A model generated the notes under the pieces. That model did not search any database. It was given only the letters and a program-made list of their open reading frames with translations, and had not been told where the DNA came from. From an uncultured Bacteroidaceae bacterium (GTDB lineage: Bacteria > Bacteroidota > Bacteroidia > Bacteroidales > Bacteroidaceae), in the NCBI GenBank assembly GCA_905234735.1, contig CAJOJA010000007.1, positions 37,826 through 101,825 on the forward strand: DNA of 64,000 bases, in the 5' to 3' direction. The number at the start of each line of letters is the position of its first letter. The stretch's first letter is position 1. Of this stretch, positions 30,069 through 44,769 are shown piece by piece. The position numbers and the translations under genes are program-made.

Positions 30069-31148
30069 ATGACACCACAACACATTTCGGGCCTGAAACG
30101 CGAAGATTTTCAGGCCAAAATACAGGGCAAGGAGACCGACCTGTTTACCTTAGTAAACAATAACGGCATGGAAGTGGACATCACCAACTATGGTGGTGCT
30201 CTCGTGTCTATAATGGTACCCGACCGCGACGGCAAGTACGCCAACGTCGTTCAGGGCCACGACAACATCAAGGGCGTAGTGGAGAGCCCCGAACCCTTCC
30301 TGTCCACCCTGATCGGGCGCTACGGCAACCGCATCTGCAAGGGCAAGTTCACCATGAACGGCAAGGAATACACGCTGGCCATCAACAACGGTCCCAACTC
30401 GCTCCACGGCGGTCCCACGGGATGCCATGCCCGCGTTTGGGATGCCGAACAGATTAACGAGCGCGAACTTGTCCTGCGCTATACCTTTGCTTATTATGAG
30501 GAAGGTTTCCCTGGCGAACTGAAGATGACGGTGCGCTACTCGCTGACCGACGACAACGAATTGGTTATTGACTATCGCGGCATGACCAACAAGAAGACCA
30601 TCGTGAACATGACCAATCACGGATTCTTCTCGCTCTCCGGTATTGCCAACCCCACCCCCGAAGCCACGAACGTCGTGCTGCGCATCAATGCCGACTTCTA
30701 CGTGCCCATCGACGACACCAGCATCCCGACCGGCGAAATCCGCAAGGTTGAGGGCACACCCTTCGACTTCCGCACAGCGAAGCCCGTCGGACAGGACATC
30801 GACGCCGACAACGAACAGATAAAGAACGGCGCCGGCTACGACCACTGCTTCGTGCTGAACAAGCAGGAACCCGGCGAACTCTCGCTCGCTGCCGAGATGA
30901 CCGAACCCGTAAGCGGACGTACCATGGAAGTCTGGACAACGGAACCCGGCGTGCAGTTCTACAGCGACAACTGGGCAACGGGCTATCCTGGCCAGCAGGG
31001 AGCCACCTTCCCCCGCCGCTCGGGTCTCTGCTTCGAGGCACAGCACTTCCCCGACAGCCCCAACCGTCCGTACTTCCCCAGCGTCGTACTCCGTCCGGGC
31101 GAGCTCTACACCCAGAAGACCATCTACAAGTTCGGTACCGACAGATAA
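30069..31148 (+). CDS. galM: Aldose 1-epimerase (galactose mutarotase), cytoplasmic
   Basis: 359 residues, no signal peptide. It interconverts the alpha and beta anomers of galactose or glucose. The catalytic acid/base pair is visible: His184 in 'TNHGFFSL' and Glu323 in 'CFEAQHFPDSPN'. Substrate-binding 'GRYGNRI' and 'NGPNSLHGGPTG' are present. It is the first gene of a mutarotase - sugar permease - galactokinase unit behind a consensus promoter, so it probably supplies alpha-D-galactose to GalK. It is paralogous to the lipoprotein mutarotase at 43554 but lacks the lipid signal. Confidence 0.93.
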   Translation: MTPQHISGLKREDFQAKIQGKETDLFTLVNNNGMEVDITNYGGALVSIMVPDRDGKYANVVQGHDNIKGVVESPEPFLSTLIGRYGNRICKGKFTMNGKEYTLAINNGPNSLHGGPTGCHARVWDAEQINERELVLRYTFAYYEEGFPGELKMTVRYSLTDDNELVIDYRGMTNKKTIVNMTNHGFFSLSGIANPTPEATNVVLRINADFYVPIDDTSIPTGEIRKVEGTPFDFRTAKPVGQDIDADNEQIKNGAGYDHCFVLNKQEPGELSLAAEMTEPVSGRTMEVWTTEPGVQFYSDNWATGYPGQQGATFPRRSGLCFEAQHFPDSPNRPYFPSVVLRPGELYTQKTIYKFGTDR

Positions 31149-31176
31149 ATTGATAATTCATAATTGATAATTAAAA
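31149..31176. repeat. AATTGATAATT-type intergenic repeat
   Basis: Near-palindromic ATTGATAATTCATAATTGATAATT fills the gap between the mutarotase and permease genes. It belongs to the dispersed AT-rich repeat family. Confidence 0.65.
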
Positions 31177-31180
31177 AACT

Positions 31181-32470
31181 ATGAGTCAACAACAAAAACA
31201 ATGGGGTGCCATCATCGTCATGATAGCCCTGTTCGCCATGATCGCCTTCGTGACGAACCTCTGTTCGCCCATGGGCGTCATCGTGAAGAACCAGTTCGGA
31301 ACCACCAACTTCATGGCCATGATCGGCAACTACGGCAACTTCATGGCCTATCTGGTCATGGGCTTCCCCGCAGGTCTCATGATTAAGCACTGGGGCTACA
31401 AGCGCACTGCCCTCGTCGGCCTCCTGGTGGGCATCACCGGCATCATCGTCCAGTGGCTCTCGGGCTGGGGCGGCATGGCGGTTTACCTCATCGGCGCCCT
31501 CATCTCCGGCGGTTGCATGTGCATCCTCAACACCGTTGTCAACCCCATGCTCAACCTTCTGGGCGGCGGTGGCAACAAGGGCAACCAGCTCATCCAGACC
31601 GGTGGCGTGTTCAACTCCACCGCTGCCGTTGCCGTGTACATCATCATGGGTGCCCTCATCGGCGACGCAGCCAAGGCCAAGATCTCCGACGCCACACCTG
31701 CCCTGATGATCGCCCTCGCCATCTTCGTCATCGCCTTCATCGTCATCCTCTTCACCAAGATCGAGGAACCGCAGCAGGCAGCAGCCGTCAAGAAGACTGA
31801 GAAAGACCCGCACAGCGCCTTCTCCTTCCGCCACTTCAACCTCGGCATCCTCGCCATCGGTCTCTACGGTGGCGTCGAGATGGGCATCCCCGGCTACATC
31901 CTGCAGTATCTGACCGCAGCCGGCGACGCACCCACTCCGGGTCTCGGCATGGACGCAGCCTACGTAGGCACCCTGGCCTCCATCTACTTCCTCTTCATGC
32001 TCATCGGCCGTTTCATCGGAGCCAGCGTGGGCGGTAAGGTCAGCACCAAGGCCATGATCACCTTCGTCAGCACCTCGGCTGTCATCCTCATCCTCCTGGG
32101 CATCTACCTGCCCACCACCACCACAGTCAGCGTTCCCGGCATCGACTACACCAACATGGCCATTCTCTGGGGCGACGTGCCCGTCGGCATCTTCTGCTTC
32201 CTCCTCGTCGGCCTCTGCGCCAGCGTCATGTGGGGCGGCATCTTCAACCTCGCCACCGAGGGCCTGGGCAAGTACACCGCCATCGCCTCCGGCGCCTTCA
32301 TGACCATGGTCTGCGGCTTCGCCATCATGGTGGGCATCCAGGGCCTCGTAGCCGACTGGACAGGCTCCTACCTCACCTCCTACTGGGTACCTCTGGCTTG
32401 CGCCATCTACATCCTCTACTACGCCCTCATCGGCTCGAAGAACGTCAATACGGATATACCCGTGGATTGA
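31181..32470 (+). CDS. Glucose/galactose MFS permease (FHS family, GluP-like)
   Basis: 429 residues with about twelve membrane helices, mostly Ile/Phe/Ala/Gly-rich. 'TNLCSPMGVIVKNQFG' in helix 1 and 'GVFNSTAAVAVYIIMG' fit the fucose-galactose-glucose/H+ symporter (FHS) group, as does the cytoplasmic 'KHWGYKRT' loop. It imports hexoses across the inner membrane. Its place between mutarotase and galactokinase argues for galactose and/or glucose as substrate. The stop codon is directly followed by the terminal repeat of an inserted small-gene cassette (32471-33030). Confidence 0.88.
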   Translation: MSQQQKQWGAIIVMIALFAMIAFVTNLCSPMGVIVKNQFGTTNFMAMIGNYGNFMAYLVMGFPAGLMIKHWGYKRTALVGLLVGITGIIVQWLSGWGGMAVYLIGALISGGCMCILNTVVNPMLNLLGGGGNKGNQLIQTGGVFNSTAAVAVYIIMGALIGDAAKAKISDATPALMIALAIFVIAFIVILFTKIEEPQQAAAVKKTEKDPHSAFSFRHFNLGILAIGLYGGVEMGIPGYILQYLTAAGDAPTPGLGMDAAYVGTLASIYFLFMLIGRFIGASVGGKVSTKAMITFVSTSAVILILLGIYLPTTTTVSVPGIDYTNMAILWGDVPVGIFCFLLVGLCASVMWGGIFNLATEGLGKYTAIASGAFMTMVCGFAIMVGIQGLVADWTGSYLTSYWVPLACAIYILYYALIGSKNVNTDIPVD

Positions 32471-32501
32471 GTTGAAAATTGAAAGTTGAAAGTTGAAAGT
32501 T
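32471..32501 (+). repeat. Left terminal inverted repeat of the four-helix-bundle cassette
   Basis: 31 nt of TTGAAAGTT units beginning the base after the permease stop; pairs with 33000-33030 at 30 of 31 positions. Confidence 0.75.
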
Positions 32502-32502
32502 A

Positions 32503-32592
32503 GGCTACGCCCATGCAAGAAGGTCAAGACATAAGAACAAAAAGCAAGGTTACGCCCATGCAAGAAGGCCAAGGCATAAGAACAAAAAGCAA
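32503..32592 (+). repeat. 45-bp tandem repeat at the start of the four-helix-bundle gene
   Basis: Two 45-bp units (32503-32547 and 32548-32592), largely identical, each contain an ATG (32513, 32558) and encode MQEGQxIRTKSK. The repeat duplicates the probable translation start. Confidence 0.8.
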
Positions 32593-32917
32593 GGCTTTTG
32601 CCATACGAATTGTAAATATGTCGCGTTTTCTTCAAGAAGAAAAGCATGAGTTTGTACTTTCAAAGCAAGTATTGAGAAGCGGAACGAGCATTGGAGCGAA
32701 CATCCGTGAAAGCAAGAATGCCGAAAGTACACCTGACTTCATCCATAAACTGGAGATTGCACTCAAGGAATCAGACGAAACGGAATATTGGTTAGAAATA
32801 CTCCACGAGACAGAGTTCATCTCTGATCGCATATTTGAATCAATGATTGCCGACAACAAGGAATTAACCGCCATGCTGACAAGCATCATCAAAACATCAA
32901 AAGAGAGAAACAAATAA
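32558..32917 (+). CDS. Four-helix bundle protein (S23/23S rRNA-intervening-sequence protein family)
   Basis: 119 residues from ATG 32558; an in-frame ATG at 32513 adds one more repeat unit. 'KAFAIRIVNMSRFLQEEKHEFVLSKQVLRSGTSIGANIRESKNAES' followed by 'FIHKLEIALKESDETEYWLEIL' is the signature of this widespread all-helical family, first noted in intervening sequences of 23S rRNA genes. Its biochemical role is unknown. Here it sits between galactose genes, inside a unit with terminal inverted repeats, so it looks like a cargo gene rather than part of galactose metabolism. Start choice: family members usually begin about 10-15 residues before 'AFAIRIV', which favours 32558. Confidence 0.85.
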   Translation: MQEGQGIRTKSKAFAIRIVNMSRFLQEEKHEFVLSKQVLRSGTSIGANIRESKNAESTPDFIHKLEIALKESDETEYWLEILHETEFISDRIFESMIADNKELTAMLTSIIKTSKERNK

Positions 32918-32944
32918 ATTAATATAGTTATTAACCATGAAAGT

Positions 32945-33018
32945 TGGAACGCGGAAGCCCAAAACTTTCAACTTTCAACTCTGGAACGCGGAAGCCCAAA
33001 ACTTTCAACTTTCAACTT
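32945..33018 (+). repeat. 37-bp tandem repeat before galK
   Basis: Two copies of a unit starting TGGAACGCGGAAGCCCAAAA (32945-32981 and 32982-33018) run into the right terminal repeat of the cassette. The 37-bp period is exact. Confidence 0.75.
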
Positions 33019-33030
33019 TCAACTTTCAAC
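33000..33030 (+). repeat. Right terminal inverted repeat of the four-helix-bundle cassette
   Basis: AACTTTC units, reverse complement of the left arm, ending 8 bp before galK. Confidence 0.75.
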
Positions 33031-33038
33031 TTAAAAGG

Positions 33039-34199
33039 ATGAAACTAACAATCGAAGATGTTCGGAGTCGCTTCATCAAGCACTTCGACGGAAGCACTGG
33101 AAACGTCTATGCCTCTCCTGGCCGTATCAACCTCATCGGTGAGCACACCGACTACAACAACGGTTACGTATTCCCCGGAGCCGTTGAGCAGGGCATGATA
33201 GCCGAGCTAAAGGCCAACGGCACCCGCAACGTCCGCGCCTACTCCATCGACCTGAAGGACAAAGTGGAGTTCTCGCTCGACGATGAGAAGGGACCCAACG
33301 CCACCTGGGCACGCTACATCTACGGCGTTTGCCGCGAGATGATGGCACTGGGCGTTCCCGTACAGGGCTTCAACACCGCCTTCGCAGGCGACGTACCCCT
33401 CGGTGCCGGCATGTCCTCAAGTGCCGCACTGGAGAGCACCTTCGCCTTCGCACTCAACGACATGTTCGGCGACAACAAGATCGACCGCATGGAACTGGCC
33501 AAGGTCGGCCAGCGCACCGAACACAAGTACATCGGCTGCAACTGCGGCATCATGGACCAGGCCATCTCCTGCCTCGGCAAGGCAGGCCACCTCATGCGCA
33601 TGGACTGCCGTTCCGGCGAGATTGCCTACTTCCCCTGGGAACCCAAGGGCTACAAGCTGATGCTCGTCAACTCCTGCGTCAAGCACGAACTCGCAGGCTC
33701 GCCCTACAACGAGCGCCGTCTGCAGTGCGAGCACGTGGCTGAGGTCATCAAGAAGCACCATCCCGAAGTGGACACCCTGCGCGATGCCAACATGGAGATG
33801 CTCGACGAGGTGAAAGGCGAAATCAGCGAGGTTGAGTACAAGCGCGCCCGCTACGTCATCGGCGAAATCGACCGCGTGCTGGCAGTCTGCGATGCCCTGG
33901 AGAAGGGCGACTACGAACTCGTAGGCCAGAAGATGTACGAGACCCACTACGGCCTCAGCAAGGAGTACGAAGTTAGTTGCGAAGAACTTGACTTCTTGAA
34001 CGACGTTGCTAAGGAAGAGGGCGTCACCGGTTCGCGCATCATGGGCGGCGGCTTCGGCGGCTGCACCATCAACCTCGTAGCCGAGGAGATGTACGACCAC
34101 TTCAAGGAAGTCGTACAGCAGCGCTTCCAGGAGAAGTACGGCAAGAAGCCCATCGTCATCGACGTTGTCATTGGTCCGGGTGCACGCCGTCTTTTGTAA
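33039..34199 (+). CDS. galK: Galactokinase
   Basis: 386 residues from ATG 33039; the frame extends upstream through repeat DNA to 32937 but that part (FNFQL repeats) is not protein-like. It phosphorylates alpha-D-galactose with ATP to galactose 1-phosphate, the first committed Leloir step. GHMP-kinase motifs are all present: 'GRINLIGEHTDYNNG' (28-42, with the sugar-binding GEHTDY), 'PLGAGMSSSAALE' (ATP-binding) and 'GSRIMGGGFGGCTINL'. galT and galE are not in the window. The inserted cassette replaces its upstream leader, so its translation may be affected. Confidence 0.95.
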   Translation: MKLTIEDVRSRFIKHFDGSTGNVYASPGRINLIGEHTDYNNGYVFPGAVEQGMIAELKANGTRNVRAYSIDLKDKVEFSLDDEKGPNATWARYIYGVCREMMALGVPVQGFNTAFAGDVPLGAGMSSSAALESTFAFALNDMFGDNKIDRMELAKVGQRTEHKYIGCNCGIMDQAISCLGKAGHLMRMDCRSGEIAYFPWEPKGYKLMLVNSCVKHELAGSPYNERRLQCEHVAEVIKKHHPEVDTLRDANMEMLDEVKGEISEVEYKRARYVIGEIDRVLAVCDALEKGDYELVGQKMYETHYGLSKEYEVSCEELDFLNDVAKEEGVTGSRIMGGGFGGCTINLVAEEMYDHFKEVVQQRFQEKYGKKPIVIDVVIGPGARRLL

Positions 34200-34221
34200 T
34201 TGACAATTGAGAATTGAGAAG

Positions 34222-34258
34222 TCCCGCCCTTCCTACACTTGGAGGAGCGGGATTTTTT
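34222..34258 (+). terminator. Rho-independent terminator after galK
   Basis: A 12-bp stem TCCCGCCCTTCC/GGAGGAGCGGGA (one mismatch, one G-U) with a 7-nt loop is followed by TTTTTT. Confidence 0.85.
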
Positions 34259-34386
34259 ATCTCGTTTCGGAAGCCTGAACGGAGGTAAACAAAGAAGACT
34301 CTCCCCCTCACTTGGCAATTCGTCACAAAGAAACGTGTCATTGGCAAGGTTTTTGTAAGTAGGAAAGTGAGAAAAACTGTAAAATT

Positions 34387-34977
34387 ATGAGCAAAGATAT
34401 CAAAGACACCGAAAACACGGAGAACAGGGAAGAAATGGAGACCACAGCCAACGAGGAAAACCTGAACCCGCAGAACGAACAGGAAACCACGGAGACCGCA
34501 GAGGATACCGTCGAGGAAACTATTGAGGACAAGTTGGCAGTTGCCGAGGCCCGCATAGCCGAACTGGAGAAGGAACGCCTGTACAAGCAGGCCGAGTTTG
34601 ACAACTATCGCAAGCGCATCATCAAGGAGAAGGCTGAGCTGATATTGAACGGCGGTCGCAAGGTGCTGGAGGCCATGCTGCCCGTCATCGACGACCTGGA
34701 GCGCGCACTGCAGCACATGCAGTCGGCCGAAGACGTCGAGGCCGTAAAGGAAGGTGTTGACCTCATCTATAAGAAATTCCTGAAGGTGATGGAGACGCAG
34801 GGCGTGACGCAGATGAAGACGGAGGGAGCCGACTTCAACACCGACTTCCACGAGGCCGTCACCCAGTTCCCCGCCCCATCGGACGAACTGAAGGGCAAGG
34901 TCATCGATTGCACCGAGAAGGGCTATATGCTGAACGACACCGTGCTCCGATTCGCAAAAGTTGTTGTAGGTATTTAA
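34387..34977 (+). CDS. grpE: Nucleotide exchange factor GrpE
   Basis: 196 residues. It releases ADP from DnaK in the Hsp70 cycle in the cytosol. The N-terminal 55 residues are acidic and disordered-looking; then comes the long coiled coil ('RIAELEKERLYKQAEFDNYRKRIIKEKAE') and the C-terminal beta-wing ('VIDCTEKGYMLNDTVLRFAKVVVG'). The length is normal. It is directly followed by dnaJ (14 nt gap); dnaK is not in the window. No clear consensus promoter was found in the 130 bp before it. Confidence 0.95.
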   Translation: MSKDIKDTENTENREEMETTANEENLNPQNEQETTETAEDTVEETIEDKLAVAEARIAELEKERLYKQAEFDNYRKRIIKEKAELILNGGRKVLEAMLPVIDDLERALQHMQSAEDVEAVKEGVDLIYKKFLKVMETQGVTQMKTEGADFNTDFHEAVTQFPAPSDELKGKVIDCTEKGYMLNDTVLRFAKVVVGI

Positions 34978-34991
34978 GAGGAGTATAGGTT

Positions 34992-36170
34992 ATGGCAAAA
35001 AGGGATTATTACGAGGTGCTGGGCGTCCAGAGAAACGCTACACCACAGGAGATAAAGGCTGCCTACAAGAAGATGGCCATCAAGTACCACCCCGACCGCA
35101 ACCCCGGCAACAAGGAGGCCGAGGAAAAGTTCAAGGAGGCGGCCGAGGCCTACGACGTGCTGCACGACGAGCAGAAGCGCGCCCGATACGACCAGTTCGG
35201 CCACGAAGGCCTGAACGGCATGGGCAGCGGTTTCGGCGGTGGCGCCGGCATGAACATGGACGACATCTTCTCCATGTTCGGCGACATCTTCGGCGGCCGG
35301 ATGAACATGGGCGGAGGCGGCTTTGAATTCAACTTCGGCGGCTTCGGCGGCGGAGGCGGTCGCGGCCAGCAACAAGTGTATCGCGGCAGCGACCTGCGCC
35401 TGAAGGTGAGTCTGACGCTGAACGAGGTGGCTACGGGTGTGACGAAGAAATTCAAGGTACGCAAGAACATCACCTGCGACCACTGCCACGGTTCGGGGAG
35501 CGAGGACGGACAGACCCAGACGTGCCCGACGTGCGGCGGCAAGGGCTACACCGTTCGCACCGTGAACTCGATGTTCGGACGCATGCAGACGCAGCAGGCC
35601 TGCCCCACTTGCGGAGGCGAGGGCCACACCATCAAGAACAAATGTACAAAGTGCCACGGCGAGGGCGTCATCACAGGCGAGGAGCTCGTGGAGGTGAAGA
35701 TTCCCGCAGGCGTGGCCGACGGCATGGTGGTCACCGTACCCCAAAAGGGTAACGCCGCCAAGCGCAATGGCGTGCCGGGCGACATACAGGTGTTTATCGA
35801 GGTGCAGTCGCACAAGGATTTCGTGCGCGAGGAACAAAATCTCGTCTACAACCTGCTGCTCGACGTGCCCACGGCCACACTAGGCGGCACGGTGGAAGTC
35901 CCCACGCTGGACGGCAAGGCCCGTATCAAGATAGAACCTGGCACACAGCCCGGCAAGGTGGTTCGCCTGCGTGGCAAGGGTCTACCTGCCGTTCAAGGCT
36001 ACGGCTACGGAACGGGCGACCTTATTGTCCACATCAGTGTCTACATTCCCGAAACGCTCTCGCGCGACGAGAAGCAGGCGATGGAACGCTTTGCCCAAAG
36101 CGACAACTTCCGCCCTAGCGAGTCATGCAAAACAAAGATATTTGAGAAGTTCAAGAGTTTGTTTCATTAA
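34992..36170 (+). CDS. dnaJ: Chaperone DnaJ (type I Hsp40)
   Basis: 392 residues. The J domain carries HPD ('[12 protein letters not shown]', about residue 34-38), which stimulates DnaK ATPase. A Gly/Phe/Met-rich region follows (about 75-125). Four zinc-binding CxxCxGxG repeats are intact ('CDHCHGSG', 'CPTCGGKG', 'CPTCGGEG', 'CTKCHGEG'). The C-terminal substrate-binding domains are complete. It is coupled with grpE upstream and with folC, which starts 3 nt after its stop. Confidence 0.96.
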   Translation: MAKRDYYEVLGVQRNATPQEIKAAYKKMAIKYHPDRNPGNKEAEEKFKEAAEAYDVLHDEQKRARYDQFGHEGLNGMGSGFGGGAGMNMDDIFSMFGDIFGGRMNMGGGGFEFNFGGFGGGGGRGQQQVYRGSDLRLKVSLTLNEVATGVTKKFKVRKNITCDHCHGSGSEDGQTQTCPTCGGKGYTVRTVNSMFGRMQTQQACPTCGGEGHTIKNKCTKCHGEGVITGEELVEVKIPAGVADGMVVTVPQKGNAAKRNGVPGDIQVFIEVQSHKDFVREEQNLVYNLLLDVPTATLGGTVEVPTLDGKARIKIEPGTQPGKVVRLRGKGLPAVQGYGYGTGDLIVHISVYIPETLSRDEKQAMERFAQSDNFRPSESCKTKIFEKFKSLFH

Positions 36171-36173
36171 CTC

Positions 36174-37439
36174 ATGCAATATTCCGAAGCGATAGCGTTT
36201 CTTTTCGATGTAGCCCCGCTGTTCCAGAACATCGGTGGCGGAGCCTACAAGGAAGGCCTCAGCAACACGCTGGCCCTGGACGAGTACTTCGGCCATCCGC
36301 ATTGTGCATACCAGACCATCCACGTCAGCGGCACTAATGGCAAGGGCTCCGTCAGCCACACCCTCGCGGCCATACTCCAATCCGCAGGCTACCGCGTGGG
36401 GCTGTACACCAGTCCCCACCTTGTGGACTTCCGCGAGAGGATTCGCGTCAACGGCCAGATGATTCCCGAGCAGCGCGTCGTGGACTTCGTGACGGAGCTG
36501 AAAGCCTCTCCATTTGCGGAGAGATTGGAGGGCGGCTTTTCCTTCTTCGAACTCACCACAGCCCTGGCCTTTCTCTACTTCAAGGAACAGCAGGTGGATA
36601 TCGCCATCATTGAGGTAGGTCTGGGCGGACGCCTCGACTGCACCAACATCATCACCCCCATCCTCTCCGTCATCACCAACATCAGCTTCGACCACACACA
36701 GTTCCTGGGCCACACGCTGGAACAAATTGCACGCGAAAAGGCCGGAATCATTAAGCAAGGCATCCCCGTCGTCATCGGCGAAACGGGAGGCCATGATGCA
36801 GTGCGCCAGGTTTTTCTCGACAAAGCCCTCGAAATGGGAGCCCCTATAACATTTGCCGACGAACAAGTCCTCCAGCCCATTGACGTGGAGCCGGAACTGA
36901 AAGGCCTTTGCCAGCAAAAAAACACGGCCACCATCCTAACTGCCATAAACGCTTTATTCCCCCTGTCTCCCGAAGCCATTCGCGAGGGATTTGCCCACGT
37001 CTGCTCGCTCACGGGCCTCATGGGGCGGTGGCAGAAGTTGCAGGCCCATCCCACCGTAGTCTGCGACACCGGCCACAATCCGGCCGGACTCCAATACATC
37101 GCCACACAGCTGAACACAATTATCAATGCTCAACATTCAAAGGGAAAGGGGCAATTAAGGATCGTGCTCGGTATGGCTGGCGACAAAGACGTGCGTAACT
37201 CCCTCTCCCTACTGCCCCAGCAGGCGACCTACTACTTCACTCAAGCCTCGGTGCGGCGCGCCATGCCAGCAGCAGAGATTGCCGAACTGGGCCACAAACT
37301 GGGACTCGAAGGGCAGCCCTACCCCAGCGTCGACCAAGCCTACAGCGCAGCTCTGACCGATGCCGACGAGTCGGACTTCATCTTCGTCGGCGGCTCCTCG
37401 TTTGTCGTGGCGGACTTGCTGAGACTACTCCACTTTTAG
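36174..37439 (+). CDS. folC: Bifunctional folylpolyglutamate synthase / dihydrofolate synthase
   Basis: 421 residues. It adds glutamate to dihydropteroate and to tetrahydrofolates, using ATP. The P-loop is GTNGKGS (53-59). Further Mur-ligase-type motifs are 'LYTSPHLVDFRERI', 'EVGLGGRLDCTN', 'SFDHTQFLGHTLEQIAREKAGI' and 'DTGHNPAG'. The length is normal. It follows dnaJ by 3 nt, so it probably shares the chaperone transcript. Confidence 0.94.
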   Translation: MQYSEAIAFLFDVAPLFQNIGGGAYKEGLSNTLALDEYFGHPHCAYQTIHVSGTNGKGSVSHTLAAILQSAGYRVGLYTSPHLVDFRERIRVNGQMIPEQRVVDFVTELKASPFAERLEGGFSFFELTTALAFLYFKEQQVDIAIIEVGLGGRLDCTNIITPILSVITNISFDHTQFLGHTLEQIAREKAGIIKQGIPVVIGETGGHDAVRQVFLDKALEMGAPITFADEQVLQPIDVEPELKGLCQQKNTATILTAINALFPLSPEAIREGFAHVCSLTGLMGRWQKLQAHPTVVCDTGHNPAGLQYIATQLNTIINAQHSKGKGQLRIVLGMAGDKDVRNSLSLLPQQATYYFTQASVRRAMPAAEIAELGHKLGLEGQPYPSVDQAYSAALTDADESDFIFVGGSSFVVADLLRLLHF

Positions 37440-37518
37440 GATGTTTCAAACTTATTCATTTTTGTTTCATCGGTAGAATTCGAGATGTCGTATTTCCTAT
37501 TCATATCTATTAATTCAT

Positions 37519-37526
37519 TATCTTTG
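37519..37526 (+). promoter_or_regulatory. Candidate -7 element for the esterase / beta-galactosidase pair
   Basis: TATCTTTG matches TAnnTTTG 35 bp before the esterase start. No exact TTTG is found at the -33 spacing. Confidence 0.5.
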
Positions 37527-37561
37527 TCGACAAAAAAAACATGAATTAAATACCAACTATC

Positions 37562-43398
<5,837 letters not shown>

Positions 43399-43411
43399 CT
43401 GACCTAAAAAC

Positions 43412-43431
43412 AGGTCCTAGACCTCTTTTTT
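43412..43431 (+). terminator. Terminator after the beta-galactosidase gene
   Basis: AGGTC-CTA-GACCT is followed by C and six T. A second GACCT at 43401-43405 can pair with the same AGGTC, giving an alternative, mutually exclusive hairpin. Confidence 0.7.
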
Positions 43432-43462
43432 GAATACTCGCATTAGGAAAAGTCGAAATAAA

Positions 43463-43494
43463 TTTGGCTTTTCGCCTGATTTGTGCTAAATTTG
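43463..43494 (+). promoter_or_regulatory. Consensus promoter for the arabinose block
   Basis: TTTG (43463-43466), 20 bp, TAAATTTG (43487-43494). It lies 59 bp before the mutarotase lipoprotein start. Confidence 0.88.
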
Positions 43495-43553
43495 TGAGGT
43501 TTAAGTGCATTTTGCGCGCATATACAATTAACTAACTACTATAAAAACACGTC

Positions 43554-44735
43554 ATGAAAAGAACCTTGAAAACAGCGTTCCTCGGTTTAGCAACGGCTGC
43601 CCTCCTGGCATCGTGCTGCAGCAAGAAGGACGCTAAGGCCGAACTGGCCTCGGGACTGAATCCCGCAGACTTCGAGAGTGTAATCAACGGTAAACAGACA
43701 GCCCTGTACACCCTGCGCAACAACAACGGCATGGAGGTGTGCATCACCAATTTTGGCGGTCGCGTGGTCAGCATCATGGTGCCCGACCGCGACGGTAACA
43801 TGAAGGATGTGGTGCTGGGCTACGACAATGTGGCTCAGTATGCCGACTCCGAAAACTCGCCCAGCGACTACGGAGCAAGCATTGGCCGCTATGCCAACCG
43901 CATCAGCCAGCACTCGTTCCAGATTGGCGAGGAGACCTTCGAACTCGTCCCCAACGACGGCGACAACTGTCTGCACGGCGGTCCAACGGGATGGCAGTAC
44001 CAGGTGTATGAAGTGGTGGACTACACCGGAGCTAACCTTACGCTGAAAATGGTAAGCCCCGACGGCGACAACGGATTCCCCGGCGAGGTGACCGCCTACA
44101 CGACCTATCGCATCCAAGACGACAACACCCTGGACATCACCTGGGAAGCTACTACCGACAAGGAGACCGTCATCAACCAGACGAACCACTGCTACTTCAA
44201 CCTGAACGGACGCTTCGAAGACGTGGGCACGAACATGGAGCTGTACGTGAATGCCGACTCGTTCACTCCCTCCGACACCAAGTACATCCCCACGGGTGAG
44301 ATTCTGCCGGTAGAGGGTACTCCCTTCGACTTCCGTCAGGCTCGCGTATTGGCTGAAGTGGTGGACGACGACAGTTTTGAGCAAATCAAGAATGCTGGTG
44401 GCATAGACCACAACTTCTGCCTGAACACCTACAAGGACGGCAAGGGCGACGACACACAGGTGTGCGCCAGTCTCTACAGCCCCGAGACGGGCATTCTGCT
44501 TGAGGTCTTCACCAACGAACCGGGCATACAGGTCTACACGGGCAACTTCCAGGGCGTGGGCCGCGACAAGGACATCTTGCGCAAGCACGGCCTGAAGTAT
44601 CCGAAGCACGTGAGTGTATGCCTGGAGAGCCAGAAGTACCCCGACACACCGCACCATCCCGAATGGCCGACGGCCAACCTGAAGCCGGGTGAGAAGTACT
44701 TCAGCCACTGCGCTTATAAGTTCAGCATCCGCTAA
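43554..44735 (+). CDS. Aldose 1-epimerase lipoprotein (extracytoplasmic mutarotase)
   Basis: 393 residues. The lipobox is LLASC with Cys21, so unlike the paralogue at 30069 it should be lipidated and act outside the cytoplasm. Catalytic residues are intact: His212 ('TNHCYFNL') and Glu358 ('CLESQKYPDTPHHPEW'). It opens a block of symporter, araD, araA and araB, so it probably equilibrates anomers of arabinose (or galactose) before uptake. A comparable mutarotase heads the L-arabinose operon of Bacteroides thetaiotaomicron as I recall it. Confidence 0.9.
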   Translation: MKRTLKTAFLGLATAALLASCCSKKDAKAELASGLNPADFESVINGKQTALYTLRNNNGMEVCITNFGGRVVSIMVPDRDGNMKDVVLGYDNVAQYADSENSPSDYGASIGRYANRISQHSFQIGEETFELVPNDGDNCLHGGPTGWQYQVYEVVDYTGANLTLKMVSPDGDNGFPGEVTAYTTYRIQDDNTLDITWEATTDKETVINQTNHCYFNLNGRFEDVGTNMELYVNADSFTPSDTKYIPTGEILPVEGTPFDFRQARVLAEVVDDDSFEQIKNAGGIDHNFCLNTYKDGKGDDTQVCASLYSPETGILLEVFTNEPGIQVYTGNFQGVGRDKDILRKHGLKYPKHVSVCLESQKYPDTPHHPEWPTANLKPGEKYFSHCAYKFSIR

Positions 44736-44769
44736 CCCCTTAAAAGTTAAACTTTAAACCTTATAAAAA

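Larger units (their letters stand above)
32471..33030. mobile_element. Putative single-gene cassette bounded by 31-nt inverted repeats
   Basis: The 31-nt left arm (32471-32501), made of TTGAAAGTT units, is the reverse complement of 33000-33030 at 30 of 31 positions. The unit holds one small gene (four-helix-bundle protein) and two sets of internal tandem repeats. It begins the base after the permease stop and ends 8 bp before galK. No transposase is present. Movement as a MITE-like unit is an inference from structure. Confidence 0.55.

Noticed and set aside
31124..32647. 507-codon minus-strand open frame opposite the sugar permease
   Set aside because: It is a Glu/Asp/Gly/His-rich mirror of a membrane protein and starts inside the repeat DNA of the cassette.
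32937..33038. Longer galactokinase N-terminus (FNFQL repeats)
   Set aside because: The residues come from tandem intergenic repeats; the family starts just before 'DVRSRF'.
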